The position numbers were made by a program, and so were the translations under genes. Shown one piece after another: positions 1 through 40,315 of a stretch of 64,000 bases of DNA (the first letter of the stretch is position 1; each line of letters starts with the position of its first letter). Origin of the DNA: Eublepharis macularius (Eukaryota > Chordata > Lepidosauria > Squamata > Eublepharidae); contig NC_072795.1 in assembly GCF_028583425.1 (NCBI RefSeq), positions 11,555,001 through 11,619,000 of the forward strand, given 5' to 3'. The notes beneath the pieces were generated by a model. The model searched no databases. It had not been told where the DNA came from and worked only from the letters and a program-made list of their open reading frames with translations.

Positions 1-920
1 TTCCATCCTATGAAGATAATACCAGTCTTCCAGAGATGTAGTACGTGACGTAATTCTATTTGCTTGTCCCTTTATCGGTTCATTGGTGTTAATATGGAGT
101 TTTCTTCAAAGGACAATGCAGTCCAATGGTTATAATTGATGGCCAAACATGAGCCCAAGAGCCTTGTTTAGGTTCTGTAGAAAGCAAAAGAATGCCTCTT
201 CTAGTCCAATCTTAAGGCAAAATGACAATGTTGCTTTCACAGCTAGCTGTAACAATATCCTCCGTATTTATTCCTTGGTGGATGACTTTCAGGGTGTCCC
301 CTTGACTGGTCTCTTTAAGACTGATGTGATGTCAAACAGAAATGCAATTCTGTTCCACATTTTCTCCCTGATCCAAGTTGGTTAAAAAGCACCATGGAAG
401 ACCCTCTTATTTGACCAACACCACTTTCCCTAGTCTTAGAAGGGCTTTAACTCTGTGCGGTTTCAAACCATACCTTCTGGTATTCTAGGCAGTTGTTATA
501 CACAAATGACAATGACTGCATGTCTATGCATCTGTGGTGCTTCAGCCAGAACTTCCACACTATATTTTGTCCTGCCCTCTGTATGTAGAAGCTCAGAAAT
601 AAACTCCTTGCTGAGATAGTAAAAGGCATAATCACTTCTCCTGTGACACAGAAAATAACTTTCCTTCTTTGCAATTTGGATCAGCATGTCTCTTATAAAA
701 TGGCACGGTTTGCCTTGGCAGCTAAGAAAATATGGGTTAGAGCTGTGTTTAATGGCTGAGACTCTTTTACATGTATAAAGGTGCTATGTGTTTTGATGCA
801 CTTTCGTGTGGTTTTGGTATTATAATTTTGTTTGTTGCTCTCAACTTATGTTTTCCTCATGTGCTTCTATTGCAATGGTTTTTGGCCTCATTCAATAAAC
901 AGAAAATCTGTGGGTAGTTT
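1..920 (+). other. AT-rich region with poly(A) signals, possible 3' UTR of an upstream gene
   Basis: No coding exon was recognised here; the open frames are short and resemble nothing I know. AATAAA hexamers occur at 598-603 and 894-899, and the sequence before them is AT-rich and free of obvious repeats, as a long 3' UTR would be. In mammals the gene upstream of PSMD2 on the same strand is ECE2, so this could be its 3' UTR. That is a synteny inference; no coding sequence in the window supports it. Confidence 0.25.
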
Positions 921-939
921 CAGCATAGTTTAATATGTC

Positions 940-1064
940 AAGGTTATTTATATATTTATTTATTTGTAGCCCATCTGTCTCACTGAGATCCAAGGTAGAT
1001 CACACAGCGCAAGTGAATACAATATAATTAACAGCTAGGACATTCACTGAGTAAAAAACAATAT
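940..1064. repeat. Dispersed repeat fragment (left part, split by a MITE)
   Basis: The phrase 'CACTGAGATCCAAGG' followed by 'GTGAATACAATATAAT' recurs at 2,755-2,810 and, more diverged, at 37,360-37,400. It is an interspersed repeat that I cannot classify. This copy is interrupted by the MITE at 1,073-1,498, so it is the older of the two. Confidence 0.5.
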
Positions 1065-1072
1065 GATCAACA

Positions 1073-1498
1073 ACAGGGGTCATTTTGTAGAAAAAGAGCT
1101 GGAGGAACTCATTAGCATAACCTATTAGCATATGCCATGCCCCTTGCCATCACGGGAAGTGTGACATAAGCATAACTCATTAGCATATGCCACACCCCTG
1201 ACATCACCTATCCTGGCTGTTTTGGACCCAATCCTGGCCACTCAGGGCTGAAATTGGGCCCAAAATGGCAAAAAGAGGCTGAAAATGACCGAAAAGGGGC
1301 TCAAAATGGTCAGGATCAAGCTGCTGCTGAGTGGGAGAGTGATCCACCACCCATCAGAGGCCTGATCCAGGCCGTTTCGGCCCCAATCCAGGATGAAATG
1401 GGCCCAAAATGGCTGAGTCAGGTGGGCGGGGCCACCTGACATGTGACCTCTTTGGGGAACTGCCAGAACTGTGTGTGTTCCCCTTCGAAATGAGCCGT
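1073..1498. mobile_element. hAT-like MITE with 8-bp target-site duplication
   Basis: The 8-mer GATCAACA stands at 1,065-1,072 and again at 1,499-1,506, directly flanking a roughly 426-bp insert. The insert begins ACAGGGGTCATTTTG and ends in the complement of GCTCATTTCGAAGG, an imperfect terminal inverted repeat. An 8-bp duplication and a CAGGGG-type end are typical of hAT elements. No transposase frame is present, so it is non-autonomous. The inside repeats short units such as 'CATTAGCATATGCCA'. Confidence 0.6.
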
Positions 1499-1645
1499 GA
1501 TCAACAGTCATATCCAATGAACAGATACTATAGGGCACGGTAGCACTACAACTGAACACAGAGGCAAAACCTTTCTGAAACAAAATGTAACTAATTAACA
1601 GGACATCCCAGTAGGAGCATATCTACATCAGCAGACAGTACCTTA

Positions 1646-1734
1646 CAGTGAAATCCTAAGTAGAGTTACTCCAATCTAAATCCATTGATTTTAATGGGCT
1701 TAGACTGGAGAAACTCTGCTTCAGATTTCACTGT
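1646..1734. repeat. Short palindromic MITE (CAGTG...CACTG family)
   Basis: An 89-bp near-palindrome: one arm reads 'CAGTGAAATCCTAAGTAGAG' and the other is its approximate complement, ending 'TTTCACTG'. Sister copies lie at 7,591-7,678, 38,598-38,674, 38,849-38,932 and 57,785-57,849. It has no coding capacity. Confidence 0.6.
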
Positions 1735-2216
1735 TAGTGTAGGCTGTGGTCCCTGTGCTATACCAAGGTGCTATTTCTTATGATCCAGCCCTACAATCTG
1801 AGTACAAAGCCCTCCTGAATAACTCAGTTTTATTATGCTCTGTTTCAGCATGGTTTCAGCTCTACATTGGCATTCTGCTGGTATTCGAATAGTCAATTCG
1901 CTTACATTGGCATACCCAGTTGCATTGTTTATGGAACGTTTCTGCTATTGGCTGTATTGACTCACGCTGCGTAATCCACCTTGGGTCTTAGGAGAAAGGA
2001 GGACTATAAAAAAGTAAATAAATACGTTTATTCCCCATCTCCTTTTTTCATTTCCATAACGAGGTAACGTCTTGCACACGTTAGTCTTTCGCAAGCACCA
2101 GAACGCGTGTCAAAAAATTACCCGCCTGCAGCCCCGCAGCCGAGCGCTCCGCCCCTCCTCTAGGCCCCGCCTTTATTCTAATCAGCCGCCCCCTTCTCCT
2201 GCCCGCCCCCAGCGCA

Positions 2217-2224
2217 TGACGTCA
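2217..2224. promoter_or_regulatory. PSMD2: Consensus CRE (CREB/ATF site)
   Basis: TGACGTCA is the full palindromic cAMP-response element, about 130 bp upstream of the PSMD2 ATG and inside the CpG island. Binding by CREB/ATF is inferred from the motif only. Confidence 0.55.
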
Positions 2225-2350
2225 CACGCCCCCTCGCGCACTCCCTCGGCTTCCTTCCTCTCCGCCGATTGGTCTGTCGAGGCTCCGCCCCGCAGCTGCG
2301 GGCGCGCTTGCGCAGTGTGTCAGCGAGTCTCTGAGAGGAAGCGGGTCGTC

Positions 2351-33292
<30,942 letters not shown>

Positions 33293-33401
33293 ATTTGTTG
33301 TGGTTTGGGGGTGGGGGTGGGGGGAGGGAGGGGGTCATGGCACTGTGCGGGGGAATTCTCCTGCTCCATCCATTTTTTTGTTACAGAAAACATCTTAGGA
33401 A

Positions 33402-33407
33402 AATAAA
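33402..33407 (+). terminator. PSMD2: PSMD2 poly(A) signal
   Basis: AATAAA 110 bp after the stop codon, followed within 40 bp by T-rich sequence (CTTGTTTTTCTTC) suitable as a downstream element. This gives a short 3' UTR of about 130 nt, as in mammalian PSMD2. Confidence 0.8.
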
Positions 33408-33429
33408 CTGACTTCGAAATGAGTCCAAC

Positions 33430-34760
33430 TTCTTGTTTTTCTTCAGCGAAGGGGCCTTAATTAGAAATTGTTTTGCCTTGACTTACAAGTGGGAGGGTGC
33501 AGATTGTAAGCTCAGAGCCTTACAGGAGGGTGTCGGTCGTTCCCAGATGGAAGTAGGATCTGGACAAGGCTTTTCAAAGGCTTGTGCAGCTGGCGTTGTT
33601 GACTGAACGCAGTGCCTCATTTTCATTCCAATATATGCTTTTTGCAATTTAAGAATAATTGTGGCAGAGGGTGAAGGAGGCCTTTTCAGAGGGTGCAGGC
33701 CAGAAGGCTGTAGATCACCACAAAGATGGACAGGAAACAGAAGCCAGGACCACTGGAAGATGTGGCCCCAAACTCAACCTTTGTCTGTTTCTATCTTCAG
33801 CCACCGCTGCGTTCTTAACTTTGTGTCAAAGGTAGATGTGAGGGCGTAACTGTTTGGCAATGGCATCCATGCCACCTATATGTAATACGTAAAATTCCTC
33901 ATGTTTATAGTCAGAATTGCTGTTTCTTCCAGGTCAGAAATTTGGCTATTTGGGGGAAGGGTGCAGCAGCAGTATGAGTATTTCCTCCAGTTGCTTTCTT
34001 GTGAATGGCTTGGGGAGTAGCAGTAATGAATAGAACATCTGGACTTCATTTCCATGCACAGAAATGTTAACTGGTGGAGGAGGAGTTAAAAGAAACATGA
34101 GCATAGAGGAAGGGAAACCATGGGCTGGGAAGCACTACTGAAATAAACAGCTGTGCCTCCACACACTTAAGGTAGAAACGATTCTTCTGGGACTGCTGCT
34201 TTGATTGTCAGGGGTAAGGTTCTGCTGTCTCATGATAAGTGAATTGCTTTTAACGGGGGCATCTTCCTGTCAGCTCAACTGTAGTACCGTATGTTCCAGA
34301 CATAAAGCCAGAAGGCCTTGCATGGCCCACGGCACCATTATCTCACACTAGGCAAAGCCCAAAGATGGTTCAAGGGATCAGGAAGCAAAGGGCTGTCTTG
34401 GCTCCCACTAGCTTTTCCTCCCCTCCCCTTGCAATTAGCAGTACAGGGAAAACGTAGCATGCGGCATCCTGAAGCAGCACAGAGTGGAATGTAGAGAGTA
34501 CTTTATTAAAACACTTTGTACCTTACTAAAAAAGAGTCTCTGCTTTTGCAGCCAAAAACAGGGCTTTGGCCCAGGAGGGAAATAGCTTACATTTGATCTT
34601 GCTGGGGGAAAGCAAGATGGAGGTGTGTTGGGCGAGTGGTATTTTCTTTTTTAATCACTGGATCTGCTACTGTATGCATACCTGCAGATGTATCTTAGTC
34701 AAAAAATGGGCTGAGGCGCCTATGCATTTACAGCTCTCTTGATTACCTGGTTTGCCATGG
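33430..34760. other. Intergenic region, PSMD2 to EIF4G1, left part
   Basis: No gene, RNA gene or named repeat was recognised; only short chance frames. Confidence 0.5.
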
Positions 34761-34768
34761 CTTGTTTC

Positions 34769-35004
34769 AGAGCAGAACCACAAGTGACAAAAGGCACAGA
34801 TTGGACACTTGTCAGCTTCCCTCAGGTTTTGATGGGAAATGTAGGCGTCCTGGTCTTGCAGCTTGGCTCTCCGACTGCTGTCCAATGGACTTTTCAACTG
34901 TCACTTGTCCAACATACCGCCAAGCTGCCTACATTTCCCATCAAAACTTGAGGGAAGCTGGCAAGTGTCCAATCTGTGCCTTTTGTCACTTGTGGTTCTG
35001 CTCT
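34769..35004. repeat. Foldback element, arms 78 bp
   Basis: The left arm 34,769-34,846 starts AGAGCAGAACCACAAGTGAC. The right arm 34,927-35,004 ends with its complement, 'GTCACTTGTGGTTCTGCTCT'. The arms match almost perfectly over 78 bp with an 80-bp centre, which holds a further small pair (CAGCTTGGC and GCCAAGCTG). No coding sequence. Confidence 0.7.
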
Positions 35005-35009
35005 CAGTC

Positions 35010-37060
35010 ATCTGCTTCCTAGAGGAAGGTCGCCAAGGTCCTCTTTCCCACTGTTTCCCCCATTTTCTTTCTCTTGAGAAGCTGCTACTAAATATTGGTT
35101 CTGTGAAAAGTGAGCTGTTCTGTTTTTTTTTTTAAACTACCGAACAAGCAGGTGGTGGCCTTCTCTCTCTTCCTTATTATGTGACGATGTGTGATTTCAA
35201 ACAAAACGAGCATATCAAGGCTGCTAGTATACAACTCTTCTTCCTAACGTACTTGTGGTGTCCTTTGCAGAACTTTCTTTCAGAAGGGCACCATTCAGCC
35301 GATCAGAAGAGCCTGCAGGCTGAACAGAGGCAGTGCCAGAACAATTTCACTCCCTTTAATTTAGTGTTTGCACGCGCATCTAACCCAACTTGCGCTGTGG
35401 TATAAATACAGCCTTTAAACAATATACTTTTTCAGAATCTAGAATCTCAGCAAAGATGATACGATAGCACTACGTCTGATGCTGGTTAAAGGTGTATGTA
35501 AAACTTAACAGAAATATCCATTTTGGGCTCAATGAGTCTCTAGGGGAATATTGCTGTCCAGTGTAGCTGTGAGAAAAGTACTCAGCTGGCTCTCACTCTG
35601 TGTGTGTGTGTGTGTGTGCGCATGTGTGTTCTCCTTAAGTAGCACTGCCAAGAATGTTATTTTATATAAATCAAGCTGGCTATTAACCCCTTTAAAAAAC
35701 TTTATAGGCAGCCACATGTTGGGAGGCTGGAAACGCTTGATACTCAGTACATATCTGTTGACTTCTCAGAGTGTACATTGTATCAATGGTTGATCCCCGC
35801 ATCCTTTGTGGTTTTCTGACAGTCAAAACTTTAACTTCTACATCAATTGGAATGTGTAGCTAATGCTTTTCTTTTTTTAAAAAAAATGCCACTCTACGAA
35901 GGTGGAGGTCACGAGATGATCAGCCAAAGTTAACCACACAGCCCCAGAGTGATTTCTATACTTCCTCTTGCCAAAGCCTTGGAGAAGGGGGTGATGTATG
36001 ACCACTTCCTAGAATACCTTGGGGTGTCTGAACTTCCTTCTCTAAAATAAACATAAGTGTTCCTTTCTGTTAGACTTGACATCTCTGCAACCGCCATTGC
36101 ACCAAATGAAAAGACAGCAGCTGAGATTTATTTTGAGTGTATCGCATACACAATCCGTATGTGGCTTCTATGAATGAATAGGGGTGGAGCATCTTTTGCC
36201 ATTTAATCCTGTCCATCTTGCTGCCCTATATGTATTTTCTTACATTCTACGGGCTGAGTGCAGTTGGACTCTTAAAAGATGTTTACCTTCACAGCAACTA
36301 GGTTAGACGCTTAAAACTACATGGAGCAACACAATTTGGGATTCTGCTCCCAACTCTCCTGTTTCAGTGTGCGACATGCAATAAGTAAGCTGCGCCTACC
36401 TGAGGACAGTTTTGCAGGAACAGAGATGGAGCTAAGCTTGAAGAATGCGTAAATACCTTGTTAGTGGCTCTGTTGGGAAAACAGGAAATTATCAGAACTG
36501 CAGCAACCATTTATTGTTAAATCTGCTACTGCACTGAATCATGTATACAGGAAATGATGGAAGGGTTTAGGGCCTGGGCACCACTGCAGAACCCAACAAA
36601 ATAGGGGAAAGGCAAGGGCTACCATGCTTGACTCTCCTCCCAAAAGCCTAGAAGAATATTGGATTTTGTTCTGACAGGTTTGGGTAGCCCAGTTTGCCCT
36701 CTGTGTTTAAACTGTGCCTCCTGGGGGACTTCTGGTTCTCTTGTAAACCCAAGAATATTTAGAAAGAGGCAAGAACTGGTTGTATATGAATGTAGGCACT
36801 AAGGTTCTTTTTCATTCTGGGCTGCAGCTACAATGGCTCTCCAACTGACGGCTTTAACCGTTAACATTCTGAGATGACATTTTCGGCTTAATAGGGTTGT
36901 TCTGTTTATTTTTTGGTGGTAGTGGGGAATGATTGCAGAACATCCTGAGCCTAAGAGCAGCTGAAAATGGATATTGCTTACAGCACTGAATTAATAAAAA
37001 AAAAATCCACCCAAGACCTATTACGAAAGGAGGATCAAGATGGGGCACGGCTGGATCCCT
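35010..37060. other. Intergenic region, middle part
   Basis: AT-rich, with a (TG)n tract at about 35,599-35,630. No gene was seen. Confidence 0.5.
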
Positions 37061-37073
37061 GATGCCAACTGCA

Positions 37074-37160
37074 AAGGGGTATAGCTGTATTTGTTGTTGC
37101 CAAATCCAGTGGCACCTTAAAAAAACATTTCAGTGTGAGCTTTTGGGAGTCACAGCCCAC
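37074..37160 (-). mobile_element. Penelope-like terminal fragment
   Basis: 'AATCCAGTGGCACCTTAAAA' followed by 'GTGAGCTTTTGGGAGTCACA'. A short truncated copy abutting the SINE at 37,165. Confidence 0.45.
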
Positions 37161-37164
37161 CTTG

Positions 37165-37345
37165 AAATAAATGCTGTAGCAGAGTGGTTAAGAGGCTGGG
37201 CTGCAAATCAGCACTCTAGAGCCATGAGCCCAGCTGTATTGCGGGGATAATAACAACACTGACTTTGTTCACCCCTCAGCGTGGAGTGCTAATCTGGCCA
37301 GAAGAGCTGTAGATATGATCGTTGCTGCTGTTGTTTTATAGTTCA
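37165..37345 (+). mobile_element. tRNA-derived SINE
   Basis: Head 'GCTGTAGCAGAGTGGTTAAG', then 'GCTGTATTGCGGGGATAATA', 'TGGCCAGAAGAGCTGTAGAT' and a GTTGCTGCTGTTG tail. The B-box area is partly deleted relative to the copy at 16,288. Confidence 0.65.
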
Positions 37346-37789
37346 GGATCGCTCACTGTCACTGAGGTCCAAAGCGGATTACATACTGCAAGTGAATATA
37401 AGCGTCGTCGTTTCTATTTTTTTAAAGACTTTATTTTCCATTTTTAATTTAACCAAACAAAACAACACAGTAACAGTAACATAGTATGTGACAACGCTAA
37501 TTGAATACACCATTAAGTTAGTAATCGGCACAGGTGAAAACAGTAAACATCCGTGTCAAATAATATTTGATGATAGCAGACATGCAAGTCAGAGAGATGA
37601 TAAGATCGTGTAAATCATATTGTCAGGTATCCGCGAATGGTCTGTAGTTATAATTAAGATTGGGGAGCCACAAATTGGGTTGTTTCTGTTAATAGCAATG
37701 ATAGTAATTTTTCTCAGTTGCCTGACGAATAGCCTTAATTTCGGGAGATCTCCAGCCCTCCCCTGGAGGTTGGCAACCTTCTGCCTCCA

Positions 37790-38570
37790 GCCGCCCTTGC
37801 TCCGGCCGGCCGGTGCAGCTTCTCCCACGTGTCCCTCCCAGACTTCCGCCGGCCGCTTTTTCTTTCACGGAAGCGGAAGTGTCTCCCGCCCACGTGACAA
37901 GCCGCCTCGTGGAAAGTCACATGGCGGAAGCGGCGCCGGGCGCGGTCACGTGGCGCCTTCTCCTCACGAAATACCTCGGCGGTCACGTGAGAAGGGCCCT
38001 CCTTTCCCCCCCAGGGCGGCCTCACGCCGGCCCCGCCCCTCCCTCTCCCCGTGACGGCCCCGCCTCTCCTCCTCCCTCCCTCGGAGCGGCTCCGGAAATG
38101 GTCGTGCTGGGCTGCGCTCCCCGGACCGAAGGAGACTGAAGGTAACCGCGCCGGGGGGGCCCAGCCGGGCCGAGGCGCCTCCCGGGCCTCGCCTCCTCTC
38201 CCCGCCCGGCCCGGCGCGCTCCGGCCGCCATGGCCCCCCTCCCTGCCGGGCCTCGCCTCGCACCACGTGGGAGGGCAGGCCTGGCGGCTCCGAGGCCTAC
38301 CGCGGCCGCCGGCCCTGCCCTCGCCTGCCCTTCCGCGCACGTGTCCTCGGAGGAGCCGCGGCCGCCTCAGCCGCCCCTCCCCGCAGGGCAGCCCCAGGCG
38401 CAGCCGCTCCGGCCCGGGCCCGTCGGCTGCGGGGGGCCCCGAGCGGGGGGCTCTGTATAGGATCCCGCCCGCGGAGAGCCGACCGGCTTCCCCGCCCCGG
38501 CCCACCCGGAGGCCGAGCCCGTGCCCTTGGCGCGGCCTTCTCCCTTCAGAACTCTCCTCCCAAGATCCCG
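37790..38570 (+). promoter_or_regulatory. EIF4G1: CpG island with E-box cluster, probable EIF4G1 upstream promoter
   Basis: About 780 bp of very GC- and CpG-rich sequence. CACGTG is present at 37,826, 37,891, 37,947, 37,984, 38,264 and 38,338, and ETS-like CGGAAG motifs lie at 37,868, 37,873 and 37,924. These are classic housekeeping elements bound by USF/MYC/TFE-type and ETS factors. A plausible first-exon donor, GAAG followed by GTAACC, is at 38,141/38,142. EIF4G1 follows PSMD2 directly in mammals, so this is assigned to EIF4G1; the transcription start was not determined. Long open frames here on both strands are GC artefacts. Confidence 0.6.
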
Positions 38571-38597
38571 ATCCTGCGCAGCCTGCACGCCAAAGGG

Positions 38598-38674
38598 GCA
38601 ATCCTAGACAGACGTAACCCTGTGTAAGCCCTTTGGCCTTAGACTGGGCTAACTCCTCTTAGGATTACACTGTA
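38598..38674. repeat. Short palindromic MITE copy
   Basis: GCAATCCTAGACAGACGTAA pairs loosely with the complement ending 'TTAGGATTACACTGTA'. It sits at the downstream edge of the CpG island. Confidence 0.5.
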
Positions 38675-38848
38675 AAATCAGCCTCTTCTCCCCCCATTTA
38701 GCGATCCTAAACAATCTACTCGGGAGTAAGCCCAGTTTGATTCCATGGGGCATACTCCCCGGAAAGTGGTCCTTTAAGGTCTTTCCAGGCATCTTGGGAG
38801 TAAGAAAGAGCTTTACGGGTACAGCTGGGAGTTCATACTTTTCCCCGT

Positions 38849-38932
38849 GCGATCCTAAGGAAACTTACTCCCGTCTAAACCCACTGATTTCAGTGGGCTT
38901 AAATGGGAGTAACTCTTTTTAGTATTGCACTG
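38849..38932. repeat. Short palindromic MITE copy
   Basis: GCGATCCTAAGGAAACTTAC and 'GGGAGTAACTCTTTTTAGTA' form the two arms, with 'CACTGATTTCAGTG' at the centre. Confidence 0.55.
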
Positions 38933-38980
38933 CTTGGGACCAAGGTTCTATAGGCAGTCTGCAGAATCCTGGTTTCAAGT

Positions 38981-39198
38981 AGATTCAGAGGAGTTAGTCA
39001 TGTTAGTCTGTAGAAGCAAAAATAGAAAAGAGTCCAGTATCACCTTTAAGACTAACTAACTTTACTGTAGCATAAGCTTTCGAGAATCACAGTTCTCGAA
39101 AGATGCAAGATGCATCTGAAGAAGAGAACTGTGATTCTCGAAAGCTTATGCTACAGTAAAGTTGGCTAGCCTTAAAGGTGCTACTGGACTCTTTTCTA
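38981..39198. mobile_element. Penelope-like inverted dimer with about 9-bp duplication
   Basis: GTTTCAAGT occurs just before (about 38,972-38,980) and just after (39,199-39,207). The left arm starts GATTCAGAGGAGTTAGTCAT. The arms carry 'TAGCATAAGCTTTCGAGAAT' and its complement. The + strand at 39,116-39,153 has the cleanest hammerhead-like core in the window. Confidence 0.65.
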
Positions 39199-39207
39199 GT
39201 TTCAAGT

Positions 39208-39350
39208 GGATAGCAGTGTTGGTCCACAGTAGGACATCAGGATTGGAGTCCAGTGGCACCTTCGAAACCCAACTAGATTCCCAGGGCGTGAGATTTCAAG
39301 AGTTAAAGCTCCTTTCTTCAGATCCAGGGAGGAGTGGAGATGCCTAAGCC
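39208..39350 (-). mobile_element. Penelope-like terminal copy, single orientation
   Basis: 'GGATAGCAGTGTTGGTCCAC', 'GGAGTCCAGTGGCACCTTCG' and 'CTCCTTTCTTCAGATCCAGG'. It follows the inverted dimer at 38,981 directly, so two insertions adjoin. Confidence 0.55.
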
Positions 39351-39527
39351 TTTATATCCTTGTCCTTTATATTCTTATCCTTTATATTCTTATCTTGCTA
39401 TAGATTCCCATTTCTGATCTAATCAGGCAGCATTGTGCTTTTACACTCTGAGCCCCTCTTTGCTTCACCCCACCCACCTCCAGACTGAGATATAAGGGCT
39501 TCAGATCTCCACTCCTCCCTTGATAGT

Positions 39528-39695
39528 TTTAAATGGGTAGCTGGTCTGGTCTGCAGTAGAACCGCAGGATTGGAGTCCAGTGGCAACTGAGAGACCAACA
39601 GCCTCCTGTCTGAAGAAGGGAACTCTGCCTCTCAGAAGCTCATATCCTAAAAATCTTGTTGGTCTCTTAAGGTGCCACTGGAGTCAAACCCTTAT
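39528..39695. mobile_element. Penelope-like inverted dimer
   Basis: 'GTCTGCAGTAGAACCGCAGG' and 'GGAGTCCAGTGGCAACTGAG' form the left arm. 'AATCTTGTTGGTCTCTTAAG' and 'GTGCCACTGGAGTC' form the complementary right arm. The centre contains 'GTCTGAAGAAGGGAACTCTG'. Confidence 0.55.
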
Positions 39696-40012
39696 GAGTG
39701 CAAAGTATCAATCCCCTCGGCAAATGAAGGAAAGAATTGGAAATCATGCTTACCCAGAAACATAATAAATGAAATCTATATATGCTGCCTCCCTTTCTAT
39801 GCTATAGTTAGCCCTTCCCTCCCATATTAATTTGGGCCTATATTTCTGTGTTGTGGTATGTCTAATGCTGGAGGTCCAATTCACCACGAACCAAATTCTT
39901 AGTTTTTGGAGCTCCAGATACTACACATGGAATGAAAGTTTATGTTGGAATAAATTTGATTAGCCTTTAAGGTTCCACTGGACTCCCATTTTACCACGAC
40001 AATCCAATGCTC

Positions 40013-40137
40013 AAAGTTTATTTATTTACTTCATTTATACCCTGCCTTTCTCCCCAGTAGGGACCCAAAGCAGCTTACATCATTCTCCTCTCCATTTTAT
40101 CCTCTCAACAGCCCTGTGAGGTACGTTAGGCTGAGAG
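40013..40137 (-). mobile_element. SINE 3' portion, truncated
   Basis: On the minus strand it ends in 'GGGTATAAATGAAGTAAATA'; the + strand reads 'CCTGCCTTTCTCCCCAGTAG' and 'CCATTTTATCCTCTCAACAG'. It is cut off where the next Penelope-like copy begins. Confidence 0.6.
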
Positions 40138-40315
40138 TTTCAGGTGGGTAGTTGTGTTGGTCTGCAGTAGAAGAGCCAGAGTTGGGTCCAGTAGCACCTT
40201 AAAGACCAATTAGATCTTCACGATATGAGCTTTCAAGAATCAACGCTTTGGCTCTCAAAACTCATACCCTGGAAATCTAGGTGGTCTTGTAAGGTGCTAC
40301 TGGATCCACATTTTG
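40138..40315. mobile_element. Penelope-like inverted dimer
   Basis: 'TTGTGTTGGTCTGCAGTAGA', 'GGTCCAGTAGCACCTTAAAG' and the complement 'CTTGTAAGGTGCTACTGGAT'. The centre is short. Confidence 0.55.

Noticed and set aside
37735-38601. 288-residue open frame on the minus strand
   Set aside because: Covers a CpG island antisense, is almost all Arg, Gly, Pro and Ala, and has overlapping long frames in other phases; a composition artefact.
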